The notes: a model not told the origin generated them from the letters alone. Positions 43,110 to 57,139 are shown, counted from the first letter of the stretch. The stretch: 64,000 nt of DNA from Adiantum capillus-veneris (GCA_014529385.2 CM043956.1:59155120-59219119), one strand, 5' to 3'. Numbers and translations: made by a program.

Positions 43110-45199
43110 CTGTACAAACCAACAAAATGATAAGCATACATCTACATCATACTTATCTTCATACGCATATGTTTCACCATGCACATGTTTGCAAACGTTG
43201 TAGTACGTCATTTTGAAATCCATGTTTGCCTGGTTCCTTGCATGCGCTTACGTGTGGTATATACAGACAAAAGCATGATATAAAATTTCATATTCTAGCT
43301 CAGACACATCAATGGCAGCCTGGATTTTGGGCCCAGAGCTGCTACAGATATAATCTTTTGCTCCAAATCTGCAATTTTTGTTTCTTTCGATGTTTTAAGT
43401 CTGACTGTTTGAAGATAAATGGAAATTTCATGCATGTTGTCATGTTTCTCCATACCCTTTTTTATGTCATATGAAAACTGGTGTGATTTTTGAGGGGTCC
43501 TAATCATTACTTTTTCCATACTTTCATACCCATATGCGTATGCCATTTGATTGGTGCTAGAAAAAACTATGATCTACATTGCCACAAAATGCAAAGAGAA
43601 CGTGATGGTATATAATCAAACAGAAGAAGACACTCCTTTTCTGCTCTTTAAGGACATTGGGCCTGATTCTTTTTTTCCTCCACAAGCCCCCCCAACACAA
43701 ACAAGAGGGAATGCCAACCTGGCAATATTTTACCTAGTTTTTTGGATATTTTTGAAACTGGCCCCCACTTTCTCTGTAGTGTCTATACTACATGAAAATG
43801 TTACTAATCACTGTCAAAATCCACATGGAAGGCAAGACCACAAGTGGTATTTGTGCAGTATTAGAACTTCCTTGAGAGTGATACAAGGTGGGCACAAATG
43901 CCCTCGTACCAAGGCCACACTCCCCTTCAAACTCTTGTAAGAAACACTTCTTATTTCCCCAATAGTAGTAAAACCATGTGTGGTACTCATATCAAAACCA
44001 AGGTGAAGAGTCACAATTGCCTACATAACAAGAAGAGAAAGCACGTCTGTAATCCACTACTCAACGCTCTTCTTTATTAAAAATAGAAAATCAGATGTAA
44101 CTCTCTCTCTCATAGTGGCCTACATATACAAAGGACAATGCTTAATTGATGCCACTCTGAAAAAAAATAGAAAGAAAGAAAGAAAAAATCCTTCATGAAG
44201 TTAATCATGTGGCACAAATCTACAAGCTGTATTGAACAGTCCATAATTGCTCCCAAGAGTTCTATGCTTTACTAAGGCCTAATGTAGGCCAAAAACAAAA
44301 CAAAAAACAAATACAGTAACCATAAGTCTTTCAATGTATAATTGTTAGGAAAGACTGGATAAAGCTGTATAGTCCTTATATTTGCAACTCACGGAACTCG
44401 CTCTGAAAGAAGACCCAAAAAAGCCATCGGATATGATAAAAAGTTGAAAAGAAAATCATAAATTATCAGTAAAATCATACCTATGGAGAAGTTCTCATCG
44501 TGAAATTTGAAGTGTATATAAAGGCCCAAGTTTATCCTCAGAAAAACCTTAAGTGAAAAATAATGAAAGACCAACCACATCTCAAGTTCAAATGAATGTC
44601 ATTGGCAGCAGGGTGTAAATCAAGAGAGTCATATCCATCAGCAAACTGCACATAAGACTATGCAACATGTGAGCGAATAAAATATCACTAAGATCAGACA
44701 CCAGGCAATGCAATGGAAATGCACAAACTAGCACAACACACACTGGGCAATGGAATGCAAATGCACCATAGTCACATAATCATAAGGAAACTCCGTTTTT
44801 GAGCCTATCGGTTCGGAAACGGAGTTTCCAAAGACACCCATTCCTTATTTCCTTAGTACCGTTTCTTGTCGAATTTCTGGAGGTTACAGATAAAATATAA
44901 CAATAAGTTCAGTCTTAAATGGCCTTGCCGGTCTCATTTCTGTTTCTCATTCCATGTAACTATGAGATTCAGAAATTTGTACAACACACACAAACAAATG
45001 TTGCCTTGTAAACTTTCAGACAAGGAAAAGAGACAAAGGAAAACATCCGCAATCCCAAAACCAAAACCCCAACACCAACATTATTTGCAAACACAAGTAA
45101 ATAGGAATTGAATCAGCACAAATCTCACAATTTGAACCGATTAAGCCACAACATCCTGACCCTAATTCAAGGGGGGGATGAATTTAACAAGAGACTAAC
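43110..45199 (-). other. Gene C intron 1
   Basis: About 2.1 kb between the exon 1 donor and the exon 2 acceptor. AT-rich; ORFs here are short and unlike proteins. It contains the repeat copy at 43975-44310. Confidence 0.55.
43975..44310. repeat. Short dispersed repeat, copy in gene C intron 1
   Basis: Partner of 21530-21790 in the same orientation (shared ATAGTGGCCTACATATACA and CTATGCTTTACTAAGGCCTA), with a GAAA-rich insertion in place of an A-rich run. Confidence 0.6.
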
Positions 45200-45437
45200 C
45201 TCCAATCAGACCAAATCCAATGCCGAATCCAAATCCCACACCCACCCCGAAGCCGGGTCCAAGCCTGCCCAAATCAGCAGAGAACATGCAAGGAAGCTTC
45301 CACAAGAGCCACAGAAGCTTAGAGAACAGAATCCATGCCCAAGAGCCCTCCAGTAAAACATGCTCTCTGTTGTGTTTATCAAGTTTCTCAATTGTTTCTG
45401 ATAAAACATTCTTCTGATTCTCCGGCAAGGTCTCCAT
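45200..45437 (-). CDS. Gene C, exon 1: glycine-rich membrane-type protein, N-terminal part
   Basis: On -, ATG at 45437 begins METLPENQKNVLSETIEKLD, a helical start. Then come EHVLLEGSWAWILFSKLLWL (amphipathic to hydrophobic) and PGFGVGVGFGFGIGFGLIG, the first part of the Gly-rich region. The donor is GGAG|GTTAGT (GT 45198-45199). One base of a Gly codon is left and exon 2 supplies GT, so the phase fits. Intron 1 (43110-45199, about 2.1 kb) has no recognised element except the short repeat at 43975-44310. No defects are seen, so this is the best candidate for a working host gene in the window. The start codon was chosen as the first ATG in the frame; an upstream frame (45446-45673) is likely 5' UTR. 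Confidence 0.7.
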
Positions 45438-45810
45438 TAAATCTGTCAAAGATGCTCACAAAAACAATTGCCGATTGACCTTGTTGTTGGGCTATGGAAG
45501 CTTGACGAAAACTGGGCTGCTAATACCATGATATCGCGCCTCGTCACAGAAGGGGCCTTTTCTCTCCGTCCATGTCTGCTGTTGCGTGGACTAAAGCTTT
45601 GTGTGCGGATACGCACATGCAACACGCAGTGGTTGCCAATTTCCAGCAGTACTAAATGCATGTATGCTATCATTTATTTGGCACTTACCCACCTTTAATG
45701 CGTATGTGGTCTTGTCGTATTGAGGTCCGTTCACGCAGCACACTCGTCTCAAAAAACCCATTTGCAACTCTCATCAACAGTAATCTTAGTGTGAATCCCA
45801 CCGGATGGGG
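45438..45810 (-). promoter_or_regulatory. Presumed 5' UTR and promoter region of gene C
   Basis: The region upstream (on -) of the gene C start codon. No clear TATA box. It is bounded on the far side by the MITE-like element at 45811. The role is assigned from position only. Confidence 0.3.
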
Positions 45811-46285
45811 CCTCGTCACTAATTGACACCTCCCTAGGGAGGTGGGATCAATGGCCACAATAGGCATCGCGAGGCAGGTGCAATCTGGGCCGTCCGATCG
45901 TCGTTTGAACTAGGTGTAAACTAAGAGTGAACTCGGGAGGTATGTGCACCACACCAAATTTGGTGTGAACTCAACGTGAACATGGTGTGAACTAGGGAGG
46001 GTATGCACACCATACCAAATTTGGTGTGAACTCAATGTGAACTCGGTGTGAATTAGGTGTAAACTTGTCCGCGACGCAACTTACCACACACACACCTTTC
46101 AACGAACGCATGACAGCCTAGTGGTTAGAGTCAATTCCGTGGGGGAGAGGGTAGCGGGTTCAAGCCCCGGATCCGAGAAAGTGGGAATCTTTTGCATTCC
46201 ATAGGCAATCCAATGGCCACAATCAAACGGTGAATGTGAGCCATTGATCCCACCTCCCAAAAGGAGGTGTCAATTAGTAAAGAGG
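45811..46285. mobile_element. MITE-like element with long imperfect terminal inverted repeats
   Basis: The left end CCTCGTCACTAATTGACACC continues with TCCC and GGGAGGTGGGATCAATGG. The right end, read inverted, gives CCTCTTTACTAATTGACACC and GGAGGTGGGATCAATGG. Arms are about 46-50 bp. Possible target duplication CGGATGGGG / CGGGTGGGA (imperfect). Length about 475 bp with no ORF. Inside are repeated CACACCATACCAAATTTGGT-type phrases and pol III-like boxes. It lies 0.4 kb upstream of gene C, on the promoter side. Confidence 0.7.
46119..46167 (+). promoter_or_regulatory. Pol III A/B box-like pair within the MITE-like element
   Basis: TAGTGGTTAGAG (A box-like) at 46119 and GGTTCAAGCCC (B box-like) at 46157, spaced as in tRNA genes and tRNA-derived SINEs. 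The sequence between does not fold into a clear full tRNA cloverleaf by eye, so I read it as a tRNA-derived remnant rather than a tRNA gene. Confidence 0.5.
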
Positions 46286-46794
46286 TCGGGTGGGATAGAA
46301 CTCCAGCCGCAATTCGTCAACAAATGCTACACATGGTTCTCAACTCTGCTAAAATTGGCAAAGTTGGAAAATGTCCCGCCTCGCTAAACAAGTCGGTGTT
46401 TAATGTCGGCTCCTATTAACGCATGCGACAAGCTAGATGATGAGTGGTGGGGGTTCTACCCCCGGGCCTGTGCGGATCTGCCCATAATTGGCGTTATATG
46501 TGGTTGTTGTCTCGCTCACATCCAAGGAGAAATGAAGGTGAAATTATCTGCAAACTATTGACATTATTTTGGAATTCTAGCACCACATGCGCAATAAATT
46601 GTAAGCCAAGTTACTCGTGAATAGACCCTTGCATTTAGTCCGGCACTTTGTACCCGCGGTAGTCTTGCACATCCTTATCACTAATTCATATTCGTTTGGT
46701 TAAGGGTTAGTAGATGAGCATACTTTGATGAGATGTGGTGGTCTTGAATAACCGTGGCAAGCAAAAAATGCAGCAGCTCTGCTCTAGGTCATAA

Positions 46795-46857
<63 letters not shown>

Positions 46858-47022
46858 CAGTGAAAATGAGCCTAGACTTGCCCTAATTTGCCTATATGTG
46901 CCCAACTTACCTGGAGTTACGTTTCTTGCCCTGATTTCCCATAGTATATCACCTGCGGCATAGATGGCTCATCATTTAAATGCTCGATCACTGGATCTTG
47001 CATTAGGCTGCTACAATTGCTA
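46286..47022. other. No gene recognised; (CT)n at 46799-46854
   Basis: Mixed sequence between the MITE-like element and the integrase fragment. A pure CT run of about 56 bp is at 46799-46854. Confidence 0.6.
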
Positions 47023-47834
47023 CTACTCTCCCCTTCCCATTCTGAGTCGTTTCGGACAAAGATTTGTGCAAGGTGCATGGAAGCAAAAAACGTGTCTTTG
47101 CAAGGCCATGTGATGTGGCCCTATTATGCCAATGGAAGAGGTGCACGGGGTAACAATACGATGTGAAAGATGTGATGTTTGAATTGACTTTTGAGTGGCT
47201 TTTGCTGGTGAGGCTCCATCTAAACTTTGTGGTCTGAGCAAAAGCATTTGAGCATGGCTCTCTCTGTCCTTGATTGTTGTGTTGATGATTACCGTTGGCT
47301 TAATATCTATTCTTGATGTGTGCTTGGGTACCACTTGTACTTTGGTGGGGGAGAGGGTTGAGTTGGTTGTCTCTCTGGGTGCTTTGGTCTCCATTGCCAT
47401 ATGGTCTTGATCGGTGGGGGTTACTTCATCTAGCTTTTCTAGCTCAATCACTCTCTTTGACAGCTCATGACCTATCCACTCTATGTTTTTGGCTACTCGT
47501 AGTGTGGGAATCAAAACTTCCATGGGCATTGTGGCGTGAAGTCCGAACACCATATTGAAAGGTGTTGTTCCAATTTCTGTTTTGTAAACAACTCGGTATG
47601 CCAAAGAGCTGAATGTAGCTTTTGGTCCTAGTCTGCTCTTGACTCACCCATTATTGTGAGCATTGTGCATAATATCTTATTTGTGCTCTCCACTTGTCCG
47701 TTAGGTCGAGAGTGAGATGGTGCTGATTTGCGATGAATTACCATGAACTCATCCAACAAGAATTCAAGCTTGTGAGAAGTGAGGCCTACACCAACAAACT
47801 CTTGGCTTGTGATGCAAATCCAACCAAGAGACAA
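47023..47834 (-). pseudogene. Ty3-type integrase fragment, C-terminal half (split element)
   Basis: On -: HKLEFLLDEFMVIHRKSAPS, HSRPNGQVESTNKILCTML (C-terminal part of the DDE core, with the Glu), then AYRVVYKTEIGTTPFNMVFG, LHATMPMEVLIPTLRVA and EWIGHELSKRVIELEKLDEV. This is a lineage different from the chromoviruses: no chromodomain follows, and the tail is Thr/Ser/His-rich. It has a frame change near 47600-47640. It continues upstream at 57140-57960, the gap being the gypsy element 47765-57139. Confidence 0.8.
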
Positions 47835-47863
47835 GCTTCAATGCATGCTCATCTCCTCTACCA

Positions 47864-49049
47864 TGTAATGTTTAATGGCCTAGAAACTTGTGTGTAGCGG
47901 AAATTAGCATGAACGTAGTTGGCATTTCATTAGAATAGATTCCTAATGAGAATTACAAGAGTGCTTGGGTGGAGAGAGCAACAAAAAGCGTAACACCTAG
48001 TTAGATAGCATCAACAATACTTTCAAAAGAGAGAGAAATTAAGCTATTGACAACAGTTGAGGACCGGATTTGCATGGAGCCAGTCCCCCCTCCAAAAGGC
48101 TTTGTATTATGGTTTCTCCCATCAAGAGAGACATTGTACAATACAATTCTTTGTGTTCCTTCAAGACTAGCTAGTGCAATGAAAATGAAAGCTTCATGCA
48201 CTAAGCAAAACACTTAGCAAACACAACTTAAATTATCCCCGGTCTCAGACCCAAGACCTCACACACCTTCGAAGATGGTGAGAGCTAGCAGGGTCTGAGA
48301 GTAGATTGAGATGAAGAAGGAGTATCTTACGAGAAAGATGTACATCTCCTCACATAATCACTCATATTAGCATAGCTTAGCTTAGTAATTAGCATGGTAG
48401 AGGAGATGAGCATGCATTCAAGCTTGGCTCTTGGTTGGATTTGCATCCACATGCCAAGAGTGTGTTGATGTAGGTTTCTATCTCACAAGCTTGGAGTAGG
48501 TGATGAGCTCTCCATTAAAGCTTGGGAAGAGATAGTCTTCTCTTTCTTCACACATGAGATTGTGTGAGTGTGTGTGTGATAATGCCTTGCAAAAATCAGC
48601 CCCCTCTCTCTCTTGGGCGAGCCCTCTTGCTAATTGCTCTTGCTATCTCCCCATTGGACCTCCCCAAGTCAAGCCAATGATTATTAAGCAGCATAAGTGA
48701 TAGCCTTCTTACATGTGTCCCCCTTTCCCCTTTTGTGAGAGCTTTAGGTAATTTAATAATTAAACTAAACTCTCATTGGACCCCTTTGCCTCCTGGCCAA
48801 TAGGAATCAAGCAAGCCATTGGGCTGTTGAATGCTCATTGGACCCCTTGGGAGATTGTCCAATAGTCATCTAGGAGACTTAATTCTCATTGGTTCTTTTA
48901 TTAAGTGTTTTTAAATTAATTAAACTAGATTTACTCTAGCCTAATTCTCATTGGTCCACCTCCAAGGCCATCCAATAGGAATTGGGTACACCTTGTGGGC
49001 ATCTGGCCTAGGGAGCTGACACGTGTCCCTCATTCCCTTTGTGTAAAGG

Positions 49050-49117
<68 letters not shown>

Positions 49118-49496
49118 CTTTCTCTCTCATCACCTAGAAGAAAGGCTCGCCCCCTCCCAAGTAGGGATTTGAAAAGACTTTTTGGTCACACACAAAGCAT
49201 CCAATTTCCCCTAGGGTTGACCTTTGGACACAACCTTTGAATTTTGGAACCTTAGCATTTTGGAAGTCTTAATGGACTGAACCTTAGGGTATTTTTAGCC
49301 CATTGTTGCACATGGCTCTTTTGCATATGGCCCCCCCCTTTGGATCCCTATTTTCCCTCCTTTGGATCCCTACTGTGGCCGGTCTGCTAGCTTAACCAAT
49401 ATTCTAGCTTTTTCTCCCCTGGCACTTCCCCATATTAAATGATCAGTTTAACATGAGAAAATCATTTAGGAGAATTAGATATTGATTATTATGACA
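47864..49496 (-). repeat. Solo LTR, inverted, nested in the 5' LTR of its own family
   Basis: 1,633 bp, flanked by TACCA on both sides (47859-47863, 49497-49501). On - it starts TGTCATAATAATC and ends ...AAACATTACA, matching the 55636-57139 LTR. It carries a (TG)n run (49052-49116) and a second shorter one near 48565 at positions where the other LTR copies have (CA)n on their own sense strand. Confidence 0.88.
49052..49116. repeat. (TG)n microsatellite in the solo LTR
   Basis: A pure run of about 65 bp, i.e. (CA)n in the LTR's own sense. Confidence 0.95.
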
Positions 49497-50042
49497 TACC
49501 ATGCTAATTACTAAGCTATGCTAAGCTATTATGAGTGATTATGTGAGAAGAAATACTTCTTTCTCGTAAGACTACTTCTTTTTCTTCTAAGATCTACTCT
49601 CATACCCCGCTAGCTCTCACCATATTCAAAGGTGTGTGAGGTCTTGGGTCTGAGACCAACAAGGAATTGATGTTGTTTTTTAGAAGTGTTAGCTTAGTGC
49701 TTGAAGCTTCCATCTTCATTGCACTAGCAAGTTATTGAAGGAACACAAAGAATTGTATCGTAAAATGTCTCCCTTGATGGGGAAACCTATAATACATAGC
49801 CTATTGGAGGGGGGACCGGCTCCATGTGAATCCAATCCTCAACTATTGTCAAGTGTTAATATCTCTCTCTCTCTCTCTTTTGAAGTATTGTTCATGCCTA
49901 ATTCTACTAGTTGTTATGCTTTTGTTGCTCTCTCTTCAACCAAGCACTCTTGCTATGCTCATTAGGAGTGTCTCTTGATGAAATTCTCACTATGTCTATG
50001 TAATTTCTGCTACACATAAGTAATTACCCATTAAATGTTACA
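49497..50042 (+). repeat. 5' LTR remnant of the gypsy element
   Basis: The 3' part of the LTR, ending ATTAAATGTTACA, matches 56780-57139 and the inverted solo copy. Left of the solo LTR the same LTR continues at 47765-47863. Confidence 0.85.
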
Positions 50043-50055
50043 TTGGTATCAGAGC
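50043..50055 (+). promoter_or_regulatory. Primer-binding site (initiator tRNA-Met type)
   Basis: TTGGTATCAGAGC right after the LTR end; the standard plant Ty3/copia primer site. Confidence 0.92.
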
Positions 50056-50439
50056 ACAAGGTTTCTCTTTTCTTGCTCAAGAAGGGAGGTACTCAAACTC
50101 ACTATAAATGGTTGGTATTATTAATTGCATGAGGGTAAGTAGAATAAAGATTTATTATCCTTGAGGTGCACCTGCTTCATGCAATTAACAGGGTATCACC
50201 GTCGAGAGCTATGGTCTTAATAATGGAGTCCCAAGGGGCTTGCCTACGGCTTAACCATTATTGAGCTATTAGAAGCTTGATAGGAATATGTGCCGACTGG
50301 GCTATGATAAACCCTCTCTTCTATTCCGAGCCGCAGGTACAGGAGCTTGAGTGCTTATCTTTGAAAGTAAAGAGGAGTAGAAACTAGGGCTTGAAGTGCC
50401 AAAGTACAAGTAAAAATTTACACCTAAAACTTAGTCAGA

Positions 50440-52308
50440 ATGGCTGACAATAGTAAAGAGAGTGAAATTAATGTTGATGGCTTTGATTTTGCTAATGATC
50501 AAGCTACTAATGATGCTCCTATGCTTGTGAACTATCATGTTACTAGGCTTCAACAATCCATGGGCAACCCATCCCTCCAAGGAGAAGTGCAACAGCAATT
50601 ACGCATCCATGGGATTCTCCAATCTCCTCACTTAGAAGAGGAAGTGCCTATGAAAGCTCCTAGTGAGATTTCTAAAAGAGGGCTCTCTACGGTGAGAGAA
50701 GAGGAGGAACCATATGAAGGGCTCAAAAGCTTACAAGTTGATGGGACAACTCCCTCACGAAGGAGAGCCCAAATCTCAACGGTAGATCCCCCCCGAAAGA
50801 ACGAGAAAGAAGTGAATCTCCCGCCACCTCAGAGGACATGGCACCATGAAGACAACGGGCAGAACGCTCTCCAACACCCCCTAAACGGACCATCACATAG
50901 TCCTTCTCACCATATTTCAAAGAAGGAAGAAAGGAAGTATGAGAAGAAAAAGGCGAGAAAGAGGTCACCCTCTTCTCCATCTTCATCATCCTCCTCCTCT
51001 TCTGAAGGAATTGATGGTGCAGATCCCAAAGAACTCAAAAGGAGAGGCCATAGGAAATCCTATGCCGCGTGGAAGAGGTCATCCAAGCTCAAACAGTTCA
51101 AGGAGAGATGAAAGAGTATCTCTTTTCTTACCTACGATGGCACCTTTGGTGCTACGGACAAAGTCTTGGCCTTTATTCAACAATTTGATGTGGCATTCGG
51201 AGATGAGGGCTTCACGGAGTCCTCTAAGATACGTCATGTAGCCATGCATCTCCAAAAGTTCGCCATGCAACGGTGGTCTAGCCTACAAGCAAACGGTGAA
51301 GCTCCATGAACATGGAAAGCTTTAAGAGCTTCCATTATGAAGCAGTTTTTGGCTAGCGATGCCAAAGACAAAGTGCTCACCGAATGGCGAAGGTTGAAGC
51401 TCTCTCCCTACGAATCTATTCACAAATACTTAGACAAGTTTTGTGATTTACATCTCAAAGACACTGTCTACAAAAAGATAGATTTTGGAGAGCAAAAACA
51501 ACAATTTTGTGCGGGTTTATCTGAAGATATGGCGGAGTATGTCAACTCCCAAAGGCCTCGTACTATTTCAGCAGTCATACACCATACTATGGTGGCTTCA
51601 CGAATCAACTTCCAACAAAGGGCTAAGAAAAATCTTAAGCCCATGGAAAGCAAAGACCGTAATGAGCCTAAGGGGAAGGACCATGTCCCAAAATCTCCCA
51701 AGGGCAACTTCAACAACAACAAAGCTAAGGAGAAGGGAGTTTGCAAAGGCAAAAATAGACTCTCTCCTGAAGAGCTAGAGCATTATCGCAAGGATAACCA
51801 ATGTTTCAAATGTGGGGAGCAAGGGCATGGTTATCGTGCTTGCCCACAAAAGAACACGTGCAATGAACCTCCTAGAGCTTCCATCGTTGAAGTGCAAGAA
51901 GAAGATGCTCATCCAAAAGGATCTCCTCTATGCCATGCTTGGGGAAAGGTAAGAGAACATGATGCTTTCATTCTCTTCGACAATGGCTCTACTCACAATT
52001 TCATATCCATGAAGTTCTCCACTAAGCTAGGCATCTAAGCCTTTGAGATGGGAGATACCCTACCAGCCAATGGTGCTTTCAAGGGAGAAGAAGTCCCAGT
52101 TACTCCCTTAATTGGGAAATTGAGGCTTCATGTTCAAAGCTATGTGGACAAAGAGGATTTCTTCATCTCTTCCCTTAAGCATGAGGACATAATCCTAGGG
52201 GCACCATGGTTTGATCGCATGGCGGCCAACATTAAGTTCCCTGAAAGGCAAATTTACTTAAAGTACAAGGACAAAGACATGTACATATATGCTAACAAAG
52301 TCAAGTAA
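50440..52308 (+). pseudogene. gag-protease of the 47765-57139 element
   Basis: ATG 50440 (MADNSKESEINVDGFDF). The same frame runs to 52308 across TGA 51109, TGA 51308 and TAA 52036. Order: disordered, Pro/Ser-rich start; capsid region (SISFLTYDGTFGATDKVLAF, MKQFLASDAKDKVLTEWRRL); zinc knuckle CFKCGEQGHGYRAC (about 51811-51852); protease with FILFDNGSTHNFISMKFS (catalytic D-N-G) and VTPLIGKLRLHVQSYVDKED. The stops are each one C-to-T step from Arg or Gln codons. The frame breaks after 52308. Confidence 0.85.
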
Positions 52309-52466
52309 CACTATGCCTCTTGTACATAAGCAAGCTTTTGATAAGTCAATAAAGAGCTCTATTTCCGTGTACATGATATTTGTAAAAGACTCTCAAAATG
52401 AACCTAATGTTTTGTCAAATAAAGATAAAGGGAATAAAAAAGAATTAGGGTTATCTAATTTCCTTA

Positions 52467-53880
52467 ATGAATTCCAAGATGTTTCTATTGACGACATCCC
52501 TAATGAATTGCCTCCAAAATGATGGGATGATGCCCATGCAATTGAGCTTCTTCCAGGAAGCTCACCACCTAATAAACCTCCTTATCGAGTTTCTCAAGCT
52601 CAATAAGAGGAAATTATGCGGCACGTGCATGAGTTGGTTGAGAAAGGAATGGTTAGGCGTAGTTCATCTCCATTTTGTTCACCAGTTTTATTAGTGAAAA
52701 AGAAAGATGGCACATATTGTATGTGTGTCGACTATAGAGCACTAAATAGGATCACTATCAAAAATAGGTTTCCCATTTTGCGGGTAGAAGCCCTTTTGAT
52801 AAGCTACAAGGATCGACCTACTTCAGTAGGATTGACCTAAAAAGTGGCTATCACCAAATAAGGCGAGTGGATCAAGACATTGTAAAGACCACATTTCGCA
52901 CTATGTTTGGTCTCTACAAATTCATTATCATGCCTTTTGGCTTGATCAATGCACCAACTACATTCAACTGCATGATGGAGAAGCTCTTTAGTCCTCACCG
53001 CAGTTACACTGGAGTGTTCTTTGATGATATAATCATCTACTCCAATTCCTTGGGCGAACACAAACAGCACGGCCTCCAGGTAATTTTTCAAGTTCTGCGA
53101 GAGAATAAGCTTTACATAAATCAAAAGAAAAGTGAATTTTTCTTACAAGAGATTCAGTATTTAGGTCATATTATCTCTAAAGATGGCATCCAAACGGATC
53201 CATCAAAGTTAGAAGTTATAAAAGCATGGCCTAATCCAAACAATCTGCATGAATTAAGAAGCTTTAAGGTATGTGTGCATACGATAGACGCTTCAAAGAA
53301 AAATTATCACTCATAGCAGGACCATTGCATGACCTAAAAAAAAAGAACGTTAAGTATGCATGGTCTACCAAGGAGAACAGTGCTTTTGCAAAGCTTAAAG
53401 AGAAGCTTATCTCTCAACCTGTGCTTACACTACCGGATCTCTCAAAGCCATTTGAGGTCCAATGCGATGCTTGTGGTGATTGCCTTGGAGCTGTGCTGCT
53501 CCAAGAAGGGCACGCCATAGCATATGAAAGTCGACAGCTCGACCCAGTTGAGCAAGCTCTAGGCATATATGAAAAAGGAGCTGTTAGCAGTTCTACGTGC
53601 TCTAGACACGTGGAAGCACTATTTATTGTGGACTCCTTTCATTCTGTGAACGGATCACCAAAGCCTTAAGTACTTCATGATGCAGACCAAGCTCTCCGAA
53701 AAACAAATGAGGTGGGAAAATTTCCTTTCACAATTTCATTTTCATATTGCTCACATTGCTGGCAAGCATAATCAAGTAGCCGATGCACTCTCAAGACGAC
53801 CAAGAGTGAACACAGTATCAATAGCAACTCACAATGATCTATGTGATATGATAGATGAGTATGCTAATGATCCCAATTAA
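52467..53880 (+). pseudogene. Reverse transcriptase and RNase H of the 47765-57139 element
   Basis: [62 protein letters not shown], catalytic TGVFFDDIIIYSNSLGEH, LGHIISKDGIQTDPSKLEVI. RNase H: LPDLSKPFEVQCDACGDCLG, VLLQEGHAIAYESRQLDPVE, then after a frameshift KLSEKQMRWENFLSQFHFHI and ADALSRRPRVNTVS. At least four stops or shifts (for example near 52520, 52603, 52790, 53265 and 53580). Not functional. Confidence 0.82.
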
Positions 53881-53980
53881 AAAAATGTGACGTCAGCCCT
53901 TGCACTAGGAAGAAAGAGGAATCATTTACCCTACAAGATGGTTATCTCCTCTATGGTAATAGGCTATGCGTTACTAACTC

Positions 53981-55287
53981 ACTACATGAGAAAGTAATGT
54001 ATGAATCTCATGCTCCTCCATATGCGGGGCATAGAGGGATTCAAGCTATCCTAAGAGGGATAGAAATGTACTTCTATTGGCCTACCATGAAAGGGAACAT
54101 ACAAGAATATGTTTCAAAATGTGTGGTTTGCCAAAAGATGAAGTTTGATAGAGGGAAGCAACCTGGTTTGCTTCAACCTTTGCCAGTCCCTAATTCACCC
54201 TGGGAGAGCATATCCATGGATTTTATCTTTGGATTGCCTAATTCTATCCATGGGAATATGGACAATAGTAGACATGTTTAGCAAACAAGCACATTTCATA
54301 CCTGTCAAAATACTATTAAGGCCCATCAAATGGCAACCCTCTTTATATCACAAATCTTTAAGTACCACGGTTTTCCAATGTCAATAGTGTCTGATAGAGA
54401 TCCTAGAATGACTAACAATTTCAAGAAGGGTCTCTTTGAGAATTTAGGTACAAGGCTAAATTTCTCTACGGCCTATCACCCGCAAACGGATGGCCAAAGT
54501 GAGATAGCTAACCTAACAATTATTGATCTATTAAAAGCTTATGTCACTGAAATAGATCAAAGGTCCCAACGGGAGAAGTACTTACCTTTAGTGGAGTATG
54601 CTTACAATAACACAGTACATACATCCACCGAAAGAGCACCTTTTGAGGTAATTGAGGGAAGATAAAAAAGTCCCCTGCTACTTAAGGTACATGGGAAGAT
54701 CTTTGCTACAGATGAATATAGCTGCGACTGACAAGAATCTTTCCAAAAGATTAAAGATGCTATATTTATCTCACAACAAAAGAAAAAGGCTGTTGCTGAC
54801 AAGCACAAAAGAGCCCTGACCGTTACAGAAAATGATTGGGTCTTGCTTAAATTTCCCAAGGCTCGATTAAGGCACATGATGGACAAGAGTCCTACGGGAC
54901 ACCAAAAGTACTATGCTAAACAACAAAAAGGTACTATGGCCCCTTACAGATTCTTAAGCCAATCAATGAGACGGCTTATCATCTCAAGTTGCCCAACCAT
55001 TGGCTCATACACAATGCTTTCCATGTGATTCTGTTAAAGCCTTACCAAGGCGAGCCACCCCAAGGAGCAACCATAGAAGAGCCACCAGAGATTGAAGACC
55101 AAGAATAGGTACTGCAACCCGAGTCCATTCTCCGACACGAAGACAAGGTATTGAGAGGCGGTAAGATTATCTGACGGTATCTTATTAAGTTTAAGAATTA
55201 TCCTTTTGAAGATGCTAGATGGATGCAAGGCATACAATTAAAGGATAACCTAAACCTTGTCAATGCTTACAATGATTCCCTAGAGTA
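53981..55287 (+). pseudogene. Integrase and chromodomain-like end of the 47765-57139 element
   Basis: AGHRGIQAILRGIEMYFYWP and CVVCQKMKFDRGKQ (zinc domain); [15 protein letters not shown], a frame break, then SKQAHFIP and MSIVSDRDPRMTNNFKKGLF, AYHPQTDGQSEIANLTIIDL (DDE core); C-terminal domain with NDWVLLKFPKARL; chromodomain-like end with LQPESILRHEDKVLRGG and YLIKFKNYPFEDARWMQGIQ, closing NAYNDSLE at TAA 55288. Several stops (54663, 54730, 55106, 55171). Same C terminus as the - strand copy at 60640. Confidence 0.8.
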
Positions 55288-55635
55288 AGCAAATGTGAAT
55301 ATGTTTTGAATGATTAATATTTTTCTCTTATAAGGCTCTCTTTTTCTTTATGGTGCACAAATGTTAAGAAGTATGCATGCTTAGGATCATGTTTGTGGTG
55401 ACGACACATCTCTCAAACACCAAGTAGAGCTTGTCCCTCTACTATGGAAGATTGATATACACTAATGAGCAGACATGTTTGCGGCAGCTCAGTCTCTCAA
55501 GAACCAAATGGATTACTATCCATTTTGGAACAATGTCGTAGGGTAAGAGGATCCCACTAGCAGACGGACTAATGATTAGGCTTTATCTTCTCTACCTCAT
55601 AGTCAAGGAAGACTATGATATCAAGAGAGAGGTAA

Positions 55636-57139
<1,504 letters not shown>

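Noticed and set aside
46108-46175. A genuine tRNA gene
   Set aside because: A and B box-like words are present, but acceptor and anticodon stems do not pair convincingly, and it lies inside a repeat.
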